Assembly: GCF_000420325.1 (NCBI RefSeq)
Contig: NZ_ATUS01000001.1
Span: forward strand, 2,298,463-2,362,462
Reading direction: 5' to 3'
Length of the DNA stretch: 64,000 nucleotides
Origin: Spongiibacter tropicus DSM 19543
Lineage (GTDB): Bacteria > Pseudomonadota > Gammaproteobacteria > Pseudomonadales > Spongiibacteraceae
The notes beneath the pieces are model-generated. The model was not told where the DNA came from and did no database searches. It saw nothing but the letters and a program-made list of their open reading frames with translations. Of the stretch, positions 44,238-52,475 are shown piece after piece (positions within the stretch are counted from its first letter, which is position 1; every line of letters begins with the position of its first letter). Made by a program: the position numbers and the translations under genes.

Positions 44238-46337
44238 TCAGAAGCGGTAGCTGAGTCGCGCGCCGTATTCTTTCGGGTCGCCGACAAAGACGGCGTCGAT
44301 ACCCAATGACGGGTTGTTGAACCGGTCGGTGACGTAAAAGGTATCCGTCAGGTTTTTGCCGTAGAGCTCGGCGCGCCAACTGTCGTTTTGCCAGCCCAGT
44401 CGGGCGGAAAACAGGTCGCGGGCATCGGCCATCAGGGTCGGCGTATTCTCTCGGTCGGTGAAGCTGTTTTCACTGCGCGACCAGCTCAGGTCGGCAAACA
44501 GGCCGCTGCTGTGTTGGTAATTCAATCCCAGCGTGGCGGTCAGGCGGGGTGCATTGGGGAAGTGCTTGCCGTTAAAACTTTCTTCTTCATCGATATAGTC
44601 GACAAATTCCGTGTCGGTATAGCCGACGCCGCCAAACAGGCTCAGCCCGGCCAGCAGCTCGCCACGGAACTCCAGTTCTATCCCCTGAGCACGCGCTTCA
44701 CCGGCGTTGTCGGTGCGGAAGGTGGAGGCATCCACGCGTACACCAATCTGCATATCGTCGTAATCCACACGGAACAAGCTGCCCTGAACATACCAGCGCT
44801 CGCCCTGATATTTCAGACCGAGATCCCAGTTCTTGGTGTACTCGGGGCCGTAGGTGGGCGACTGCCCATCACTGACGAAATCCACTGAGCCCGCACGGTA
44901 ACCGTAGCTGTGGGTAATAAAGGCGCTGAGAACATCGGTAATCTGATAGCTGAGCGCGAGTTTGGGCAACCATACCTCGTCGCCGTTGGGGGCGGTGGCG
45001 TCGCTGTCCAGCACCGCTGCCAGTACGGGGCCAACATTGGTGGGTAGCGTGGTGCCGGTGATCGGGTCGACCGGGTAGGCCTCGTCAACGATAAAGGCGC
45101 TGCGATTATCGGCGTCGTTTTCCTCATAGCGCGCGCCAAGCGTCAAGGTCAGCGACTGGCTGAGGTCGATGTCTGCTTCAGCGTAAAGCGCCTGCGTTTC
45201 CGCTTCCCGCTTGGCCAGCAGATCGGCGAAGGCGCGCACCTGAAGGCCACTTATCGAGTAAATCAGCCCTTCAGTACGCGAACTGCCATCCAGCGTGTCT
45301 TCGGCATAGTAAGCGCCAACCACGGCCCGCAATCCGGGGCGGTCGATATGGAAGCGCAGCTCTGCAGCATTGTTTGTCGCGTCGGTGGTGTTAACGAAAA
45401 AGCCGTTATCGTCGGCGGAAACGTCGTAGTCACCCTTGCGGCGGTTGTAGCTGTCGGAGTGGCTTAGAATCCACTCCAGGCGGCTGGTTTCGCCGATTTG
45501 CAGCTGTTGGTTCAGGCTGACCAGCAAGGTGTCGTCGAGGTAATACCCATCAACATTATCGGTAGAGATACGCTGCTCTGCGGTGGCGGGCGGAATGTAC
45601 TCATTGCCTTCGCGGAGCTTGGTGGATTGCACATTCAGCATGGCCTGATAGCGGTCGCCCGCCCAGCCCAGTTTGGCGCGTTGCAGATACCGCGTGCGGG
45701 CCTGCCACTCGTCATCGTAGAGCGTAGTATTGGTGACTTCGCCATCGCTGTGGTTTGTCTCGCCGGCGTAGCGTGCGGAAAAGCCGCCACCCAGTGCACC
45801 GCCAACCGCAATGCCCGCTTCTTGTCCGCCGTAGTTGGAGACACCGGCTTTGACTTGTCCGTTCAGCTCGTCGCCGGGATCGCGGGTATTGATGAAGATT
45901 GCCCCCGCCAGTGAGCCGGGGCCGAAGGCTGTTGACTGCGGGCCACGGTAGAATTCCACTTGCTCCACATCCCAGGTGTTACCTACACCCCGGCCTGGCG
46001 CACGGGCACCATCGATAAATACGCTGACGGTCGGTCGTCCGGCACCGCCGGGGCCGATACCCTCGTTGGAAATGCCGCGCACCGAGAATTTGTCTTCCTT
46101 GGCGGCGTTCACATTGGGTGTGCGCAGCAGCAGGTCGTACAGATCGCGAATATTGCGCGCCTCAATCTCCTGCTCGCTCACAATGCTGATGCTGGAAATG
46201 GTTTCCAGGCTGCTGCGTTGCATCGGTTCGCCGGTTACGCGGATTTCTTCCAGCTTGGTTGGCGTTGCGGCAAGGCCGAGCTGGCTTAGGCTGGCAGCGA
46301 GTACGGCGGCACTGAGGCGGTAGGGGCGATGCGGCAT
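44238..46337 (-). CDS. TonB-dependent receptor
   Basis: Complete TonB-dependent receptor, 699 residues, shorter than the one at 25289. The signal peptide covers residues 1-23 (LSAAVLAASLSQLGLA), followed by LEEIRVTGEP as TonB box and a plug with VEFYRGPQSTAFGPGSLAGAIF. The barrel ends with ARLSYRF. The plug residues VRGISNEGIGPGG and a shorter barrel resemble catecholate- or cobalamin-type small receptors, but the ligand is not identifiable. No Fur box is evident upstream. The ATG at 46337 is the start since the preceding residues are not signal-like. Confidence 0.94.
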   Translation of the reverse strand: MPHRPYRLSAAVLAASLSQLGLAATPTKLEEIRVTGEPMQRSSLETISSISIVSEQEIEARNIRDLYDLLLRTPNVNAAKEDKFSVRGISNEGIGPGGAGRPTVSVFIDGARAPGRGVGNTWDVEQVEFYRGPQSTAFGPGSLAGAIFINTRDPGDELNGQVKAGVSNYGGQEAGIAVGGALGGGFSARYAGETNHSDGEVTNTTLYDDEWQARTRYLQRAKLGWAGDRYQAMLNVQSTKLREGNEYIPPATAEQRISTDNVDGYYLDDTLLVSLNQQLQIGETSRLEWILSHSDSYNRRKGDYDVSADDNGFFVNTTDATNNAAELRFHIDRPGLRAVVGAYYAEDTLDGSSRTEGLIYSISGLQVRAFADLLAKREAETQALYAEADIDLSQSLTLTLGARYEENDADNRSAFIVDEAYPVDPITGTTLPTNVGPVLAAVLDSDATAPNGDEVWLPKLALSYQITDVLSAFITHSYGYRAGSVDFVSDGQSPTYGPEYTKNWDLGLKYQGERWYVQGSLFRVDYDDMQIGVRVDASTFRTDNAGEARAQGIELEFRGELLAGLSLFGGVGYTDTEFVDYIDEEESFNGKHFPNAPRLTATLGLNYQHSSGLFADLSWSRSENSFTDRENTPTLMADARDLFSARLGWQNDSWRAELYGKNLTDTFYVTDRFNNPSLGIDAVFVGDPKEYGARLSYRF

Positions 46338-46464
46338 GGGGTGTCCTGAGAGTCGGTTTTTGTAGTGAAGGCGCAAATAATAAGCAATCTCAGTAACGGT
46401 TTAAATAGCGGCCGTCGCTTAAACGCCGATACTCGCGTTTTTAATGAGAGGAATTGGGTAGATT

Positions 46465-46489
46465 GCAGCGGAAAACCATCTTCCGCTGC
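46465..46489 (-). other. Strong hairpin after the rlmI stop, no U-tract
   Basis: GCAGCGGAA (46465-46473) and TTCCGCTGC (46481-46489) form a perfect 9-bp stem with a 7-base loop, just past the rlmI stop. Neither strand has a T-run after it, so it is more likely an mRNA 3'-end stabiliser or a Rho-assisted end than an intrinsic terminator. Confidence 0.5.
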
Positions 46490-46495
46490 GTGTGA

Positions 46496-47686
46496 CTAGG
46501 CGCGACAGATTCGACTGAGCACCGCTTTCAGATACCGCGTTTCGGGAATGGCGGGATGCACGGGGTGATCAGCGCCTTGCATGCCCTCCGCTAAAATCTG
46601 GGCGTGGCGGTCGATATGTCGTGACGCCGCACGAACGATATCCAGCAGTTCCTCTCTTGGCATATGCATCGAACAGGAGCCCGACAGCAGGTAGCCGCCG
46701 GGCTCAAGCAGCCGCATCGCCAGCTCGTTGATACGGCGATAGGCCTGAATGCCTTCTTTCTGATCTTTCTTGCGTTTTATAAAGGCGGGAGGATCAACCA
46801 CAATCACATCGAAGCGCTGACCGTCTTCCTTGAGCTGGCGCAGTGCCGCGAAGGCATCGCCGTGCAGCGTGTTAAAACGGTCGCTGATACCGTTCAGCGC
46901 GGCATTTTCGTGGGCCTTTTCCAGCGCCAGTTCAGAGGCATCATTACACCAGACTTCGCTGGCGCCAAAGGCGCCCGCCTGTACGCCGAAGCTGCCCACA
47001 TAGCTGAACACGTCCAGTACACGTTTGCCTTTGACGATATCCCGCAGCCAGGCGCGGTTGGGGCGCTGGTCGTAGAACCAGCCGGTCTTCTGGCCACTGG
47101 CCAGCGGCGCCACAAAGCGAACGCCGTTTTCTACCAGTTCAACATCCTCCGGCGACTGACCGAGCACGCACTCCACCTCGCTGGGCAGGCCTTCCAGCTG
47201 GCGAACCGAGGCGTCGTTGCGCAGCAGGATGGAGGCGGGAGCAAGCAGTTTCTCCAGCGCTGCCAGCACGGGCTCACGCAGCGCTTCCATTCCCGCCGTA
47301 TTGAATTGAACCGACAGATGATCGCCGAAGCGGTCGACGACCAGGCCGGGAAGCAGATCGCTTTCCCCGTAGACGAGCCGATAGCAAGGGTGCTCGAAAA
47401 GCTGTTCTCGCAAGGCAAGCGCCTGCTGAAGTCGTTGTTCGATATCGCGCTGTGCGAACGGTGTTTGCCCCTGACTCAACAGTCGCGCGCAGATCAGGGA
47501 CTGGGGATTCACATACGCGACGCCCAGCGGCTTTCCCTGAGACGACTCCACCAGCACTTGCTGTCCGGGTTCGAAACTCTTCAGCGGGCTGGCCTGTTTA
47601 TCCACCTCGTTGCTGTAAATCCACAGGTGTCCTCCCCGCAGGCGGCGTTCTTCGTTCTTGTTCAATCGCAGGGTAGCCAGGGTCAT
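46496..47686 (-). CDS. rlmI: 23S rRNA (cytosine-1962-C5)-methyltransferase family protein
   Basis: Class I SAM-dependent methyltransferase of the RlmI family (396 residues) making m5C1962 in 23S rRNA in E. coli. A PUA domain occupies the N terminus (RRLRGGHLWIYSNEV). A linker domain and the Rossmann fold follow, with VLDVFSYVGSFGVQAGAFGA as SAM motif I near residue 222 and VVDPPAFIKRKKDQ as the substrate motif. SGSCSMHM carries the catalytic cysteine. The gene is divergent from the P450 gene. Confidence 0.92.
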   Translation of the reverse strand: MTLATLRLNKNEERRLRGGHLWIYSNEVDKQASPLKSFEPGQQVLVESSQGKPLGVAYVNPQSLICARLLSQGQTPFAQRDIEQRLQQALALREQLFEHPCYRLVYGESDLLPGLVVDRFGDHLSVQFNTAGMEALREPVLAALEKLLAPASILLRNDASVRQLEGLPSEVECVLGQSPEDVELVENGVRFVAPLASGQKTGWFYDQRPNRAWLRDIVKGKRVLDVFSYVGSFGVQAGAFGASEVWCNDASELALEKAHENAALNGISDRFNTLHGDAFAALRQLKEDGQRFDVIVVDPPAFIKRKKDQKEGIQAYRRINELAMRLLEPGGYLLSGSCSMHMPREELLDIVRAASRHIDRHAQILAEGMQGADHPVHPAIPETRYLKAVLSRICRA

Positions 47687-47879
47687 GGTCGGTGCTCGCA
47701 GGAGGGGACGTGAAGGGGCGCATTATCGATGAATGTTGCCGCTTCGACCAGTGGCCTGACCCGAAATGAACTCGCTGGGGCAGAGTGTCTCTGCTAGCTT
47801 GTGAGGGTGATATATCCACGATTTACGACCACTAAAAAAACAATAATGGCCCGATTAGGCCCATGTCGAGGAGAGCGTT

Positions 47880-49127
47880 ATGAGTCAGTGTCCCCACATT
47901 AATCTGTTGAGTTTGGATGCCTATGTTGGCGGTATGCCCTATGAGGAGCTGGCAAAAGTCCGTCAGCAGGGTTCGATGGTTTACATGGACGACCCGGAGA
48001 ACGGTGTGCCCTATTGGGCGGTGGTTAAACGCGATGCGCTGGATTTTGTATCTCAGCATCCTGAATTGTTTTCCTCCAATCTCAAGGGGGCCTTTCCGAT
48101 GGAAGTGCCGCCAGAGGAAGTTGAGATTCAGGCGGTGATGCAGGAGAACATCATCATTGCCATGGATCCCCCCAAGCATATGAAGTATCGCAAGATTCTT
48201 CGCGACGCCTTCACGCCCAAGGCGGTGGCGGATATGGAGAGCTGGTTGAGAAAGGGGGCGCGTCAGATTGTTGATCGTGTGGCGAAAAAAGGACGCTGCG
48301 AGTTTGTGGAAGAGGTCGCCGCCGAGCTGCCGCTGATGGCGATTCTCGAATTGCTGGGTGTGCCGCAGGAAGACAGAAAGCAGTTCTTCGACTGGACCAA
48401 TACCATGACCTTTGCCGATGATCCCGATGTGGCAACGACGCGCGATGAGGCCAATGCCGCCAGCTTCGAGGTGATTGCCTACGCGGCGGAACTGGCTGCC
48501 AAGCAGCGCGAGAACCCCACCAGTCCGGTGGTGCAGGCGCTGCTCAATGGCGAGGTGGATGGTGAGCCAGTTACCGAAGAAATGTTTGCCTGGATGTTCA
48601 TCCTGATTATGGTGGGCGGCAATGAAAGCACGCGCACGGCGACCTCTCACGGTATGCGACTGCTGATTGAGCATCCTGACCAGCTGCAGCATCTGGTCGA
48701 CCACCCGGAAGATATTCCCGACGCCATCGAAGAAATGTTGCGCTACAACACTGCATTTATCGCCATGCGTCGCACGGCCACGCAGGATGTTGAGTGGAAT
48801 GGCCACCATATCAAGAAAGGCGATAAAGTGATCCTGCACTATCACGCGGTCAACCACGATGAAGACGTGTTTGGCGACGATGCGCTGACCTTTGATATTC
48901 ACCGTGCCAAGCGGATGCCCACCCTTCGACGTGATATTCGCGCCTTTGGCATCGGCGAACACTTCTGCCTCGGTATGAACCTGGCGAGGATGGAATTGAA
49001 GGTCATCTTCGAAGAGCTGATTCCCCGTTTGCGCAATCCCGAATTTGCTGGAGAGGTACGCTATATGCGCTCCTTCTTCATCAACACCATAAAGGCGATG
49101 CCTATTCGCTTTGACCCGGAGGGGTGA
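47880..49127 (+). CDS. Cytochrome P450
   Basis: Soluble bacterial cytochrome P450, 415 residues. The haem-thiolate loop is FGIGEHFCLGMNLAR with the cysteine ligand near residue 363, the ExxR motif lies in EEMLRY, and the I helix reads VGGNESTRT, where the usual Thr of (A/G)Gx(D/E)T is Ser. AMDPPKHMKYRKILRDAFTP is the C-helix block. The pattern resembles sterol- and terpene-oxidising bacterial families such as CYP125/CYP142, so a lipophilic substrate is likely. No ferredoxin or ferredoxin reductase gene is adjacent. A DUF6491-type lipoprotein follows 62 bases later. Confidence 0.93.
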   Translation: MSQCPHINLLSLDAYVGGMPYEELAKVRQQGSMVYMDDPENGVPYWAVVKRDALDFVSQHPELFSSNLKGAFPMEVPPEEVEIQAVMQENIIIAMDPPKHMKYRKILRDAFTPKAVADMESWLRKGARQIVDRVAKKGRCEFVEEVAAELPLMAILELLGVPQEDRKQFFDWTNTMTFADDPDVATTRDEANAASFEVIAYAAELAAKQRENPTSPVVQALLNGEVDGEPVTEEMFAWMFILIMVGGNESTRTATSHGMRLLIEHPDQLQHLVDHPEDIPDAIEEMLRYNTAFIAMRRTATQDVEWNGHHIKKGDKVILHYHAVNHDEDVFGDDALTFDIHRAKRMPTLRRDIRAFGIGEHFCLGMNLARMELKVIFEELIPRLRNPEFAGEVRYMRSFFINTIKAMPIRFDPEG

Positions 49128-49189
49128 CGTGGGGAACCGCTGCGCGAATGCTGACTCGAAACGAGTAGAGCAAGCAGGAGAGCATGGTA

Positions 49190-49585
49190 ATGAAACAGCG
49201 AATGGTAATGATAGCGGCGTTGAGCGCAGGCTTGCTGCTGGCAGCCTGCGCCTCGTCGCCAGAACAGACGACTGAGGATATTCTGAGTAAACGCGGCTAC
49301 GCGGTGGCCGAGCGAGTTGAGCGTATCAAGAACTACCGCATCAACGGCTGGAATTATGTAGACGATCGACACGTGATTTTTGGCGCGGGACCTCGCGACA
49401 ATTATCTGGTGACGTTGACCATGGACTGCACGGATCTTCGTGGCGCCGAACACATTGGGTTTACCACAACGACCGATGATGTCACGCCCTTTGATCAGCT
49501 CGTGGTTAAAACCTCCATCGGACCGATGAAATGCCCGATTGAAAGTCTGCACAAGCTCAACAAGGTGGAGAAAACGGAGGAATAA
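49190..49585 (+). CDS. DUF6491-type lipoprotein
   Basis: Exported lipoprotein of 131 residues, with lipobox LLAAC at residues 16-20 (C20 lipidated), so probably outer-membrane anchored. The mature part holds NYRINGWNYVDDRHVIFGAGPRDNYLVTL, the core of the DUF6491 family, and two cysteines. AGGAG (49176-49180) lies 9 bases before the ATG at 49190; an ATG at 49184 is only 3 bases away and less likely. Function unknown. It ends in a bidirectional terminator and may share a transcript with the P450 gene. Confidence 0.8.
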   Translation: MKQRMVMIAALSAGLLLAACASSPEQTTEDILSKRGYAVAERVERIKNYRINGWNYVDDRHVIFGAGPRDNYLVTLTMDCTDLRGAEHIGFTTTTDDVTPFDQLVVKTSIGPMKCPIESLHKLNKVEKTEE

Positions 49586-49610
49586 CTCCGCGCAACGCAG
49601 TAGCAAAAAA

Positions 49611-49636
49611 GGCGGCCAGAGGCCGCCTTTTTCTTT
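49611..49636. terminator. Bidirectional terminator between lipoprotein and nucleotidase genes
   Basis: GGCGGCC (49611-49617), loop AGA, GGCCGCC (49621-49627), then TTTTTCTTTT; A-run before it on the plus strand. Works for both convergent genes. Confidence 0.9.
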
Positions 49637-49650
49637 TGGTTATAACGAAC

Positions 49651-51603
49651 TCAGTAACCGCTGCAACTGCCGCTGCTGTGATTGCAACCGTCGCGGCCGA
49701 TATACGACTGAGTGGAGTACTCACTGGCAGGCAATTTACCGAGGGCGGCGCCATCGTCACTCAGCCATTCCATAAAGCTGACGAAGCCCTGCGCGTATTC
49801 AGTGAAGGTATCGACAAAGTTTCCCGCATCATAGATCGGGCCAAAGGCGTCGTAACCGTCCTGTCCTGAGGCGATAAAGTCGTTGGTAACCACGGTGTAA
49901 GTCGCCGCCAGATCCAGCGTACTCCAACTGCCTGCAACACGGGGGTTCACTTCGATGTTGCTGATACGACTGCCTTTTGCCGCCGAGGCATCAACGGCGT
50001 AGCGAAGACCGGAGGCGTAGGGGTAAGACCCGGTAGAGCCGCCGTTGTCGAGTGCGTTGGACAGCGCATCTTCCAATACATCGACGATCTGTTGGCCGCT
50101 CATCTCCAGCGTGACCAGCGTGTTCGAGAAGGGGAGCAGCGTATAGGCATCGGCGATGGTGAAGTCGCCTGCCGCCACATCAACGCGAACGCCGCCACCG
50201 TTTTGAATGCCAATGTCAGCGGTGGGTGTGACGGTCATAAATGCCTTGGCGACGATATTGGAAATATCGGAACCCATGGCCGATGTCGCAGAAACGTCGC
50301 AAAGGCTGGAGCGGCCTTGGCCGGGGAAACGCTCCAGACACAGGTCATCGCTGATACTGCCAATCACGGTTTGCTTCAGCACTTCCGTTTCCGCGGCAAA
50401 GTCATCAACCAGCGCCTGAGTGGTGGCGTCAGGTAAGGTCATCACCAGTTCCGGATAGGCGGTTAGCGCTTGAGTAAGAAGATAGTTGTCGCCGCTGTCG
50501 AGTGGGCGGGTTTCGCTATCGCTGTAGCTGTACGCAAACTGATTGCTGATGGGCATATACGGCTGACCGGCACAACTGGTGACCACGCCGTCTTCGTCGA
50601 AGCTTACGTCCAGCTTGCCCATCAGATGAGCGTATTCCCAAGCCTGTACCACACACACCGGGTCGCCATCTTTATTGCTGACCTGTGTTGGGTAGTCGCC
50701 AACCGGGTTAAAGCCCAGTGCGTCGAAGCTGTCCCCGCCCAGCAGTGAATGCGAGTCGCCGCCGACAATCACATCGACGCCGGTTAACTGCGCTGCCAGG
50801 GCCAGGTCGCTTTGATACTGGTAGTGGGTCAGCAGAATAATCTTGTTCACGCCCATTGCCGTCAGCTCGTCGATGTACTGCTGCGCGGTGGTGGCTTCGT
50901 CGAGGAACTCGGTGCCGTCATCGGGCTGGGAAGAGTTTTTGGTTTTGCCGGCGATGTCGATGCCGATAATGCCGATGGTCTCGCCTTCGCGTTTCACCAG
51001 CGTGTACGGCTGGATATAGCCACTGTTGATGGCAGACGTCGGTGCCGGGCTGACGTTGGCGGCCAGCGCCGGTGTCTGACAGGCAGTGGAATTCAGTGCA
51101 TCGAGAAAATACGCCAGACCACTGTCGCCGTCGTCAAACTCGTGGTTGCCCAGTGCAAAGGCGTCGAAGCAGATCTGGTTCATTACGGCGGCGTCAGCCA
51201 CGCCTTTGAACAGGGTGTAGAACAGCGTGCCCGTTACCGCATCGCCGGCATGGAGTTTGATCACATTGCTGCTTTGATTCGACAGGGTATTGAAGAGCGA
51301 GACCAGCATCGGGAAACCGCCATAGTTAACCGAAATCTCTGCCGGGGTTTCTCCTGCGTCATTTTGTGCCGACAGCCCCAGCGACGAGACATCAAAGTCG
51401 AAACTGTCGGACTCGATATGGGAGTGGTGGTCGTTCATGTGCAGAATGGTCAGATCAATGGCGCGACCGCCAAGCTCACCGGCCGGGCCTTGTTCACCCT
51501 GAGGCCCGGCTGGGCCGCGTTCGCCATCGTCGCCGTCGAGAGAACAGCCGCTGATAAGAGCGGTACCAAGTAGAGTGGCAAATGCCAGCTTTTTCAGGCG
51601 CAT
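49651..51603 (-). CDS. Surface lipoprotein 5'-nucleotidase/UshA-like with collagen-like stalk
   Basis: Bifunctional metallophosphatase/5'-nucleotidase family protein, 650 residues. A signal peptide with lipobox LISGC (C20) anchors it. Residues 27-44 are six perfect Gly-X-Y triplets (GERGPAGPQGEQGPAGEL), a short collagen-like stalk. The metallophosphatase domain follows with HMNDHHSHIE, HAGDAVTG, ALGNHEFDDG, THYQYQSDL and GGDSHSLLG. The C-terminal domain has QNGGGVR and VTNDFIASGQDGYDAF. It ends with a Cys-rich GCNHSSGSCSGY. AGGAG precedes the ATG at 51603. It probably hydrolyses extracellular nucleotides for phosphate and nucleoside uptake. Confidence 0.92.
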   Translation of the reverse strand: MRLKKLAFATLLGTALISGCSLDGDDGERGPAGPQGEQGPAGELGGRAIDLTILHMNDHHSHIESDSFDFDVSSLGLSAQNDAGETPAEISVNYGGFPMLVSLFNTLSNQSSNVIKLHAGDAVTGTLFYTLFKGVADAAVMNQICFDAFALGNHEFDDGDSGLAYFLDALNSTACQTPALAANVSPAPTSAINSGYIQPYTLVKREGETIGIIGIDIAGKTKNSSQPDDGTEFLDEATTAQQYIDELTAMGVNKIILLTHYQYQSDLALAAQLTGVDVIVGGDSHSLLGGDSFDALGFNPVGDYPTQVSNKDGDPVCVVQAWEYAHLMGKLDVSFDEDGVVTSCAGQPYMPISNQFAYSYSDSETRPLDSGDNYLLTQALTAYPELVMTLPDATTQALVDDFAAETEVLKQTVIGSISDDLCLERFPGQGRSSLCDVSATSAMGSDISNIVAKAFMTVTPTADIGIQNGGGVRVDVAAGDFTIADAYTLLPFSNTLVTLEMSGQQIVDVLEDALSNALDNGGSTGSYPYASGLRYAVDASAAKGSRISNIEVNPRVAGSWSTLDLAATYTVVTNDFIASGQDGYDAFGPIYDAGNFVDTFTEYAQGFVSFMEWLSDDGAALGKLPASEYSTQSYIGRDGCNHSSGSCSGY

Positions 51604-51680
51604 GATCAAACTCCTAACGCAGTGTGAGATTCAAAACCTGCAGCGTAAGAAGTTTGTGGGAAATCCCGGTGACAGCCCGG

Positions 51681-52340
51681 TTACGGTTTTGTGGCGGACG
51701 CCGTGGCGGTCTGCAACAGCGCCATCAATGAGCGCACGTGGTGGTCAATGTATTCGTCACTCTCGGGGCTGACCCCCAATACGCGCTCGGTAATGGGCGC
51801 GACATTCACGAGGTAGATCAACGCGCCGGACAGAATGTGGAGAAGATCAATCACATTGCCTTTGGGGAGTAGGCCCTGTTGTTGCCCAAGCTCAATGATC
51901 GCCGTGCCACGCTGAAAGTCGCTTCTGAAAAAATGCGCCACCATCCAGTCGAGCCGGGGGCCGGGGGTGGAGGCTTCCTGAAACATCAGCTTGACCCATT
52001 GCGGGTGGTCAAAGGTGAAGCGCAGTACACGCCGACAAAGCTGCCAGATGAGTTCGTCGGGCTCGACGCTGCTGTCGTTTTCATCCAGATAGCGGGGTAG
52101 GGCGTCGTCGCGCTCTTGCCAGATGTAGCGAATGCTCTCCTGCCAGAGCGACTTCTTGTTTTCAAAGTGATATTGAACCAGCGACTTTTGTACCTTGGCA
52201 GCCTCGGCAACAGCGCCAATCGAGGTGCCATCGTAACCCTGTTGAGCAAACAGCTCGGCGGCAGCGGCCAGGATTTGGCGGCGCTTTGATGCCCGGCTGT
52301 CGTCGGTCGTACTGGGTATGGCTGCGTCTGAGTGGCTCAT
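51681..52340 (-). CDS. TetR/AcrR family transcriptional regulator
   Basis: TetR-family repressor, 219 residues. The HTH is at about residues 40-60 (TSIGAVAEAAKVQKSLVQYHF). The ligand domain has FTFDHPQWVKLMFQEAS, resembling regulators of lipid or aromatic catabolism. It is divergent from the Rph-like phosphotransferase gene at 52476. A perfect 16-bp palindrome (52431-52446) between them is its obvious candidate operator. Confidence 0.9.
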   Translation of the reverse strand: MSHSDAAIPSTTDDSRASKRRQILAAAAELFAQQGYDGTSIGAVAEAAKVQKSLVQYHFENKKSLWQESIRYIWQERDDALPRYLDENDSSVEPDELIWQLCRRVLRFTFDHPQWVKLMFQEASTPGPRLDWMVAHFFRSDFQRGTAIIELGQQQGLLPKGNVIDLLHILSGALIYLVNVAPITERVLGVSPESDEYIDHHVRSLMALLQTATASATKP

Positions 52341-52430
52341 CGATGAAATGCTCGGGGCCCTGTGTCGGATTGTCGTTGAAGTATACCGCGATCATCGCTC
52401 GTGGCGGCGCCGGTTGACTTTATACTCTGG

Positions 52431-52446
52431 CTATACGATCGTATAG
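52431..52446. promoter_or_regulatory. Perfect 16-bp palindrome, candidate TetR operator
   Basis: CTATACGATCGTATAG reads identically on both strands. It starts 30 bases before the ATG of the Rph-like gene and 11 bases past a TTGACT (52414-52419) that could be a -35 element. A repressor bound here would block the promoter. Size and symmetry fit TetR dimers. Confidence 0.7.
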
Positions 52447-52475
52447 TTTTTCCGTTCAGCAGGAAACTGTGGCGT

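Noticed and set aside
46370-46495. Fur box or riboswitch before the TonB receptor at 46337
   Set aside because: No GATAATGATAATCATTATC-like dyad and no conserved cobalamin-riboswitch segment could be seen; only the 9-bp hairpin at the rlmI 3' end.
47832-48962. 376-codon minus-strand open frame antisense to the P450
   Set aside because: The plus-strand P450 has all haem and ExxR motifs; the antisense product is Arg/His-rich shadow sequence.
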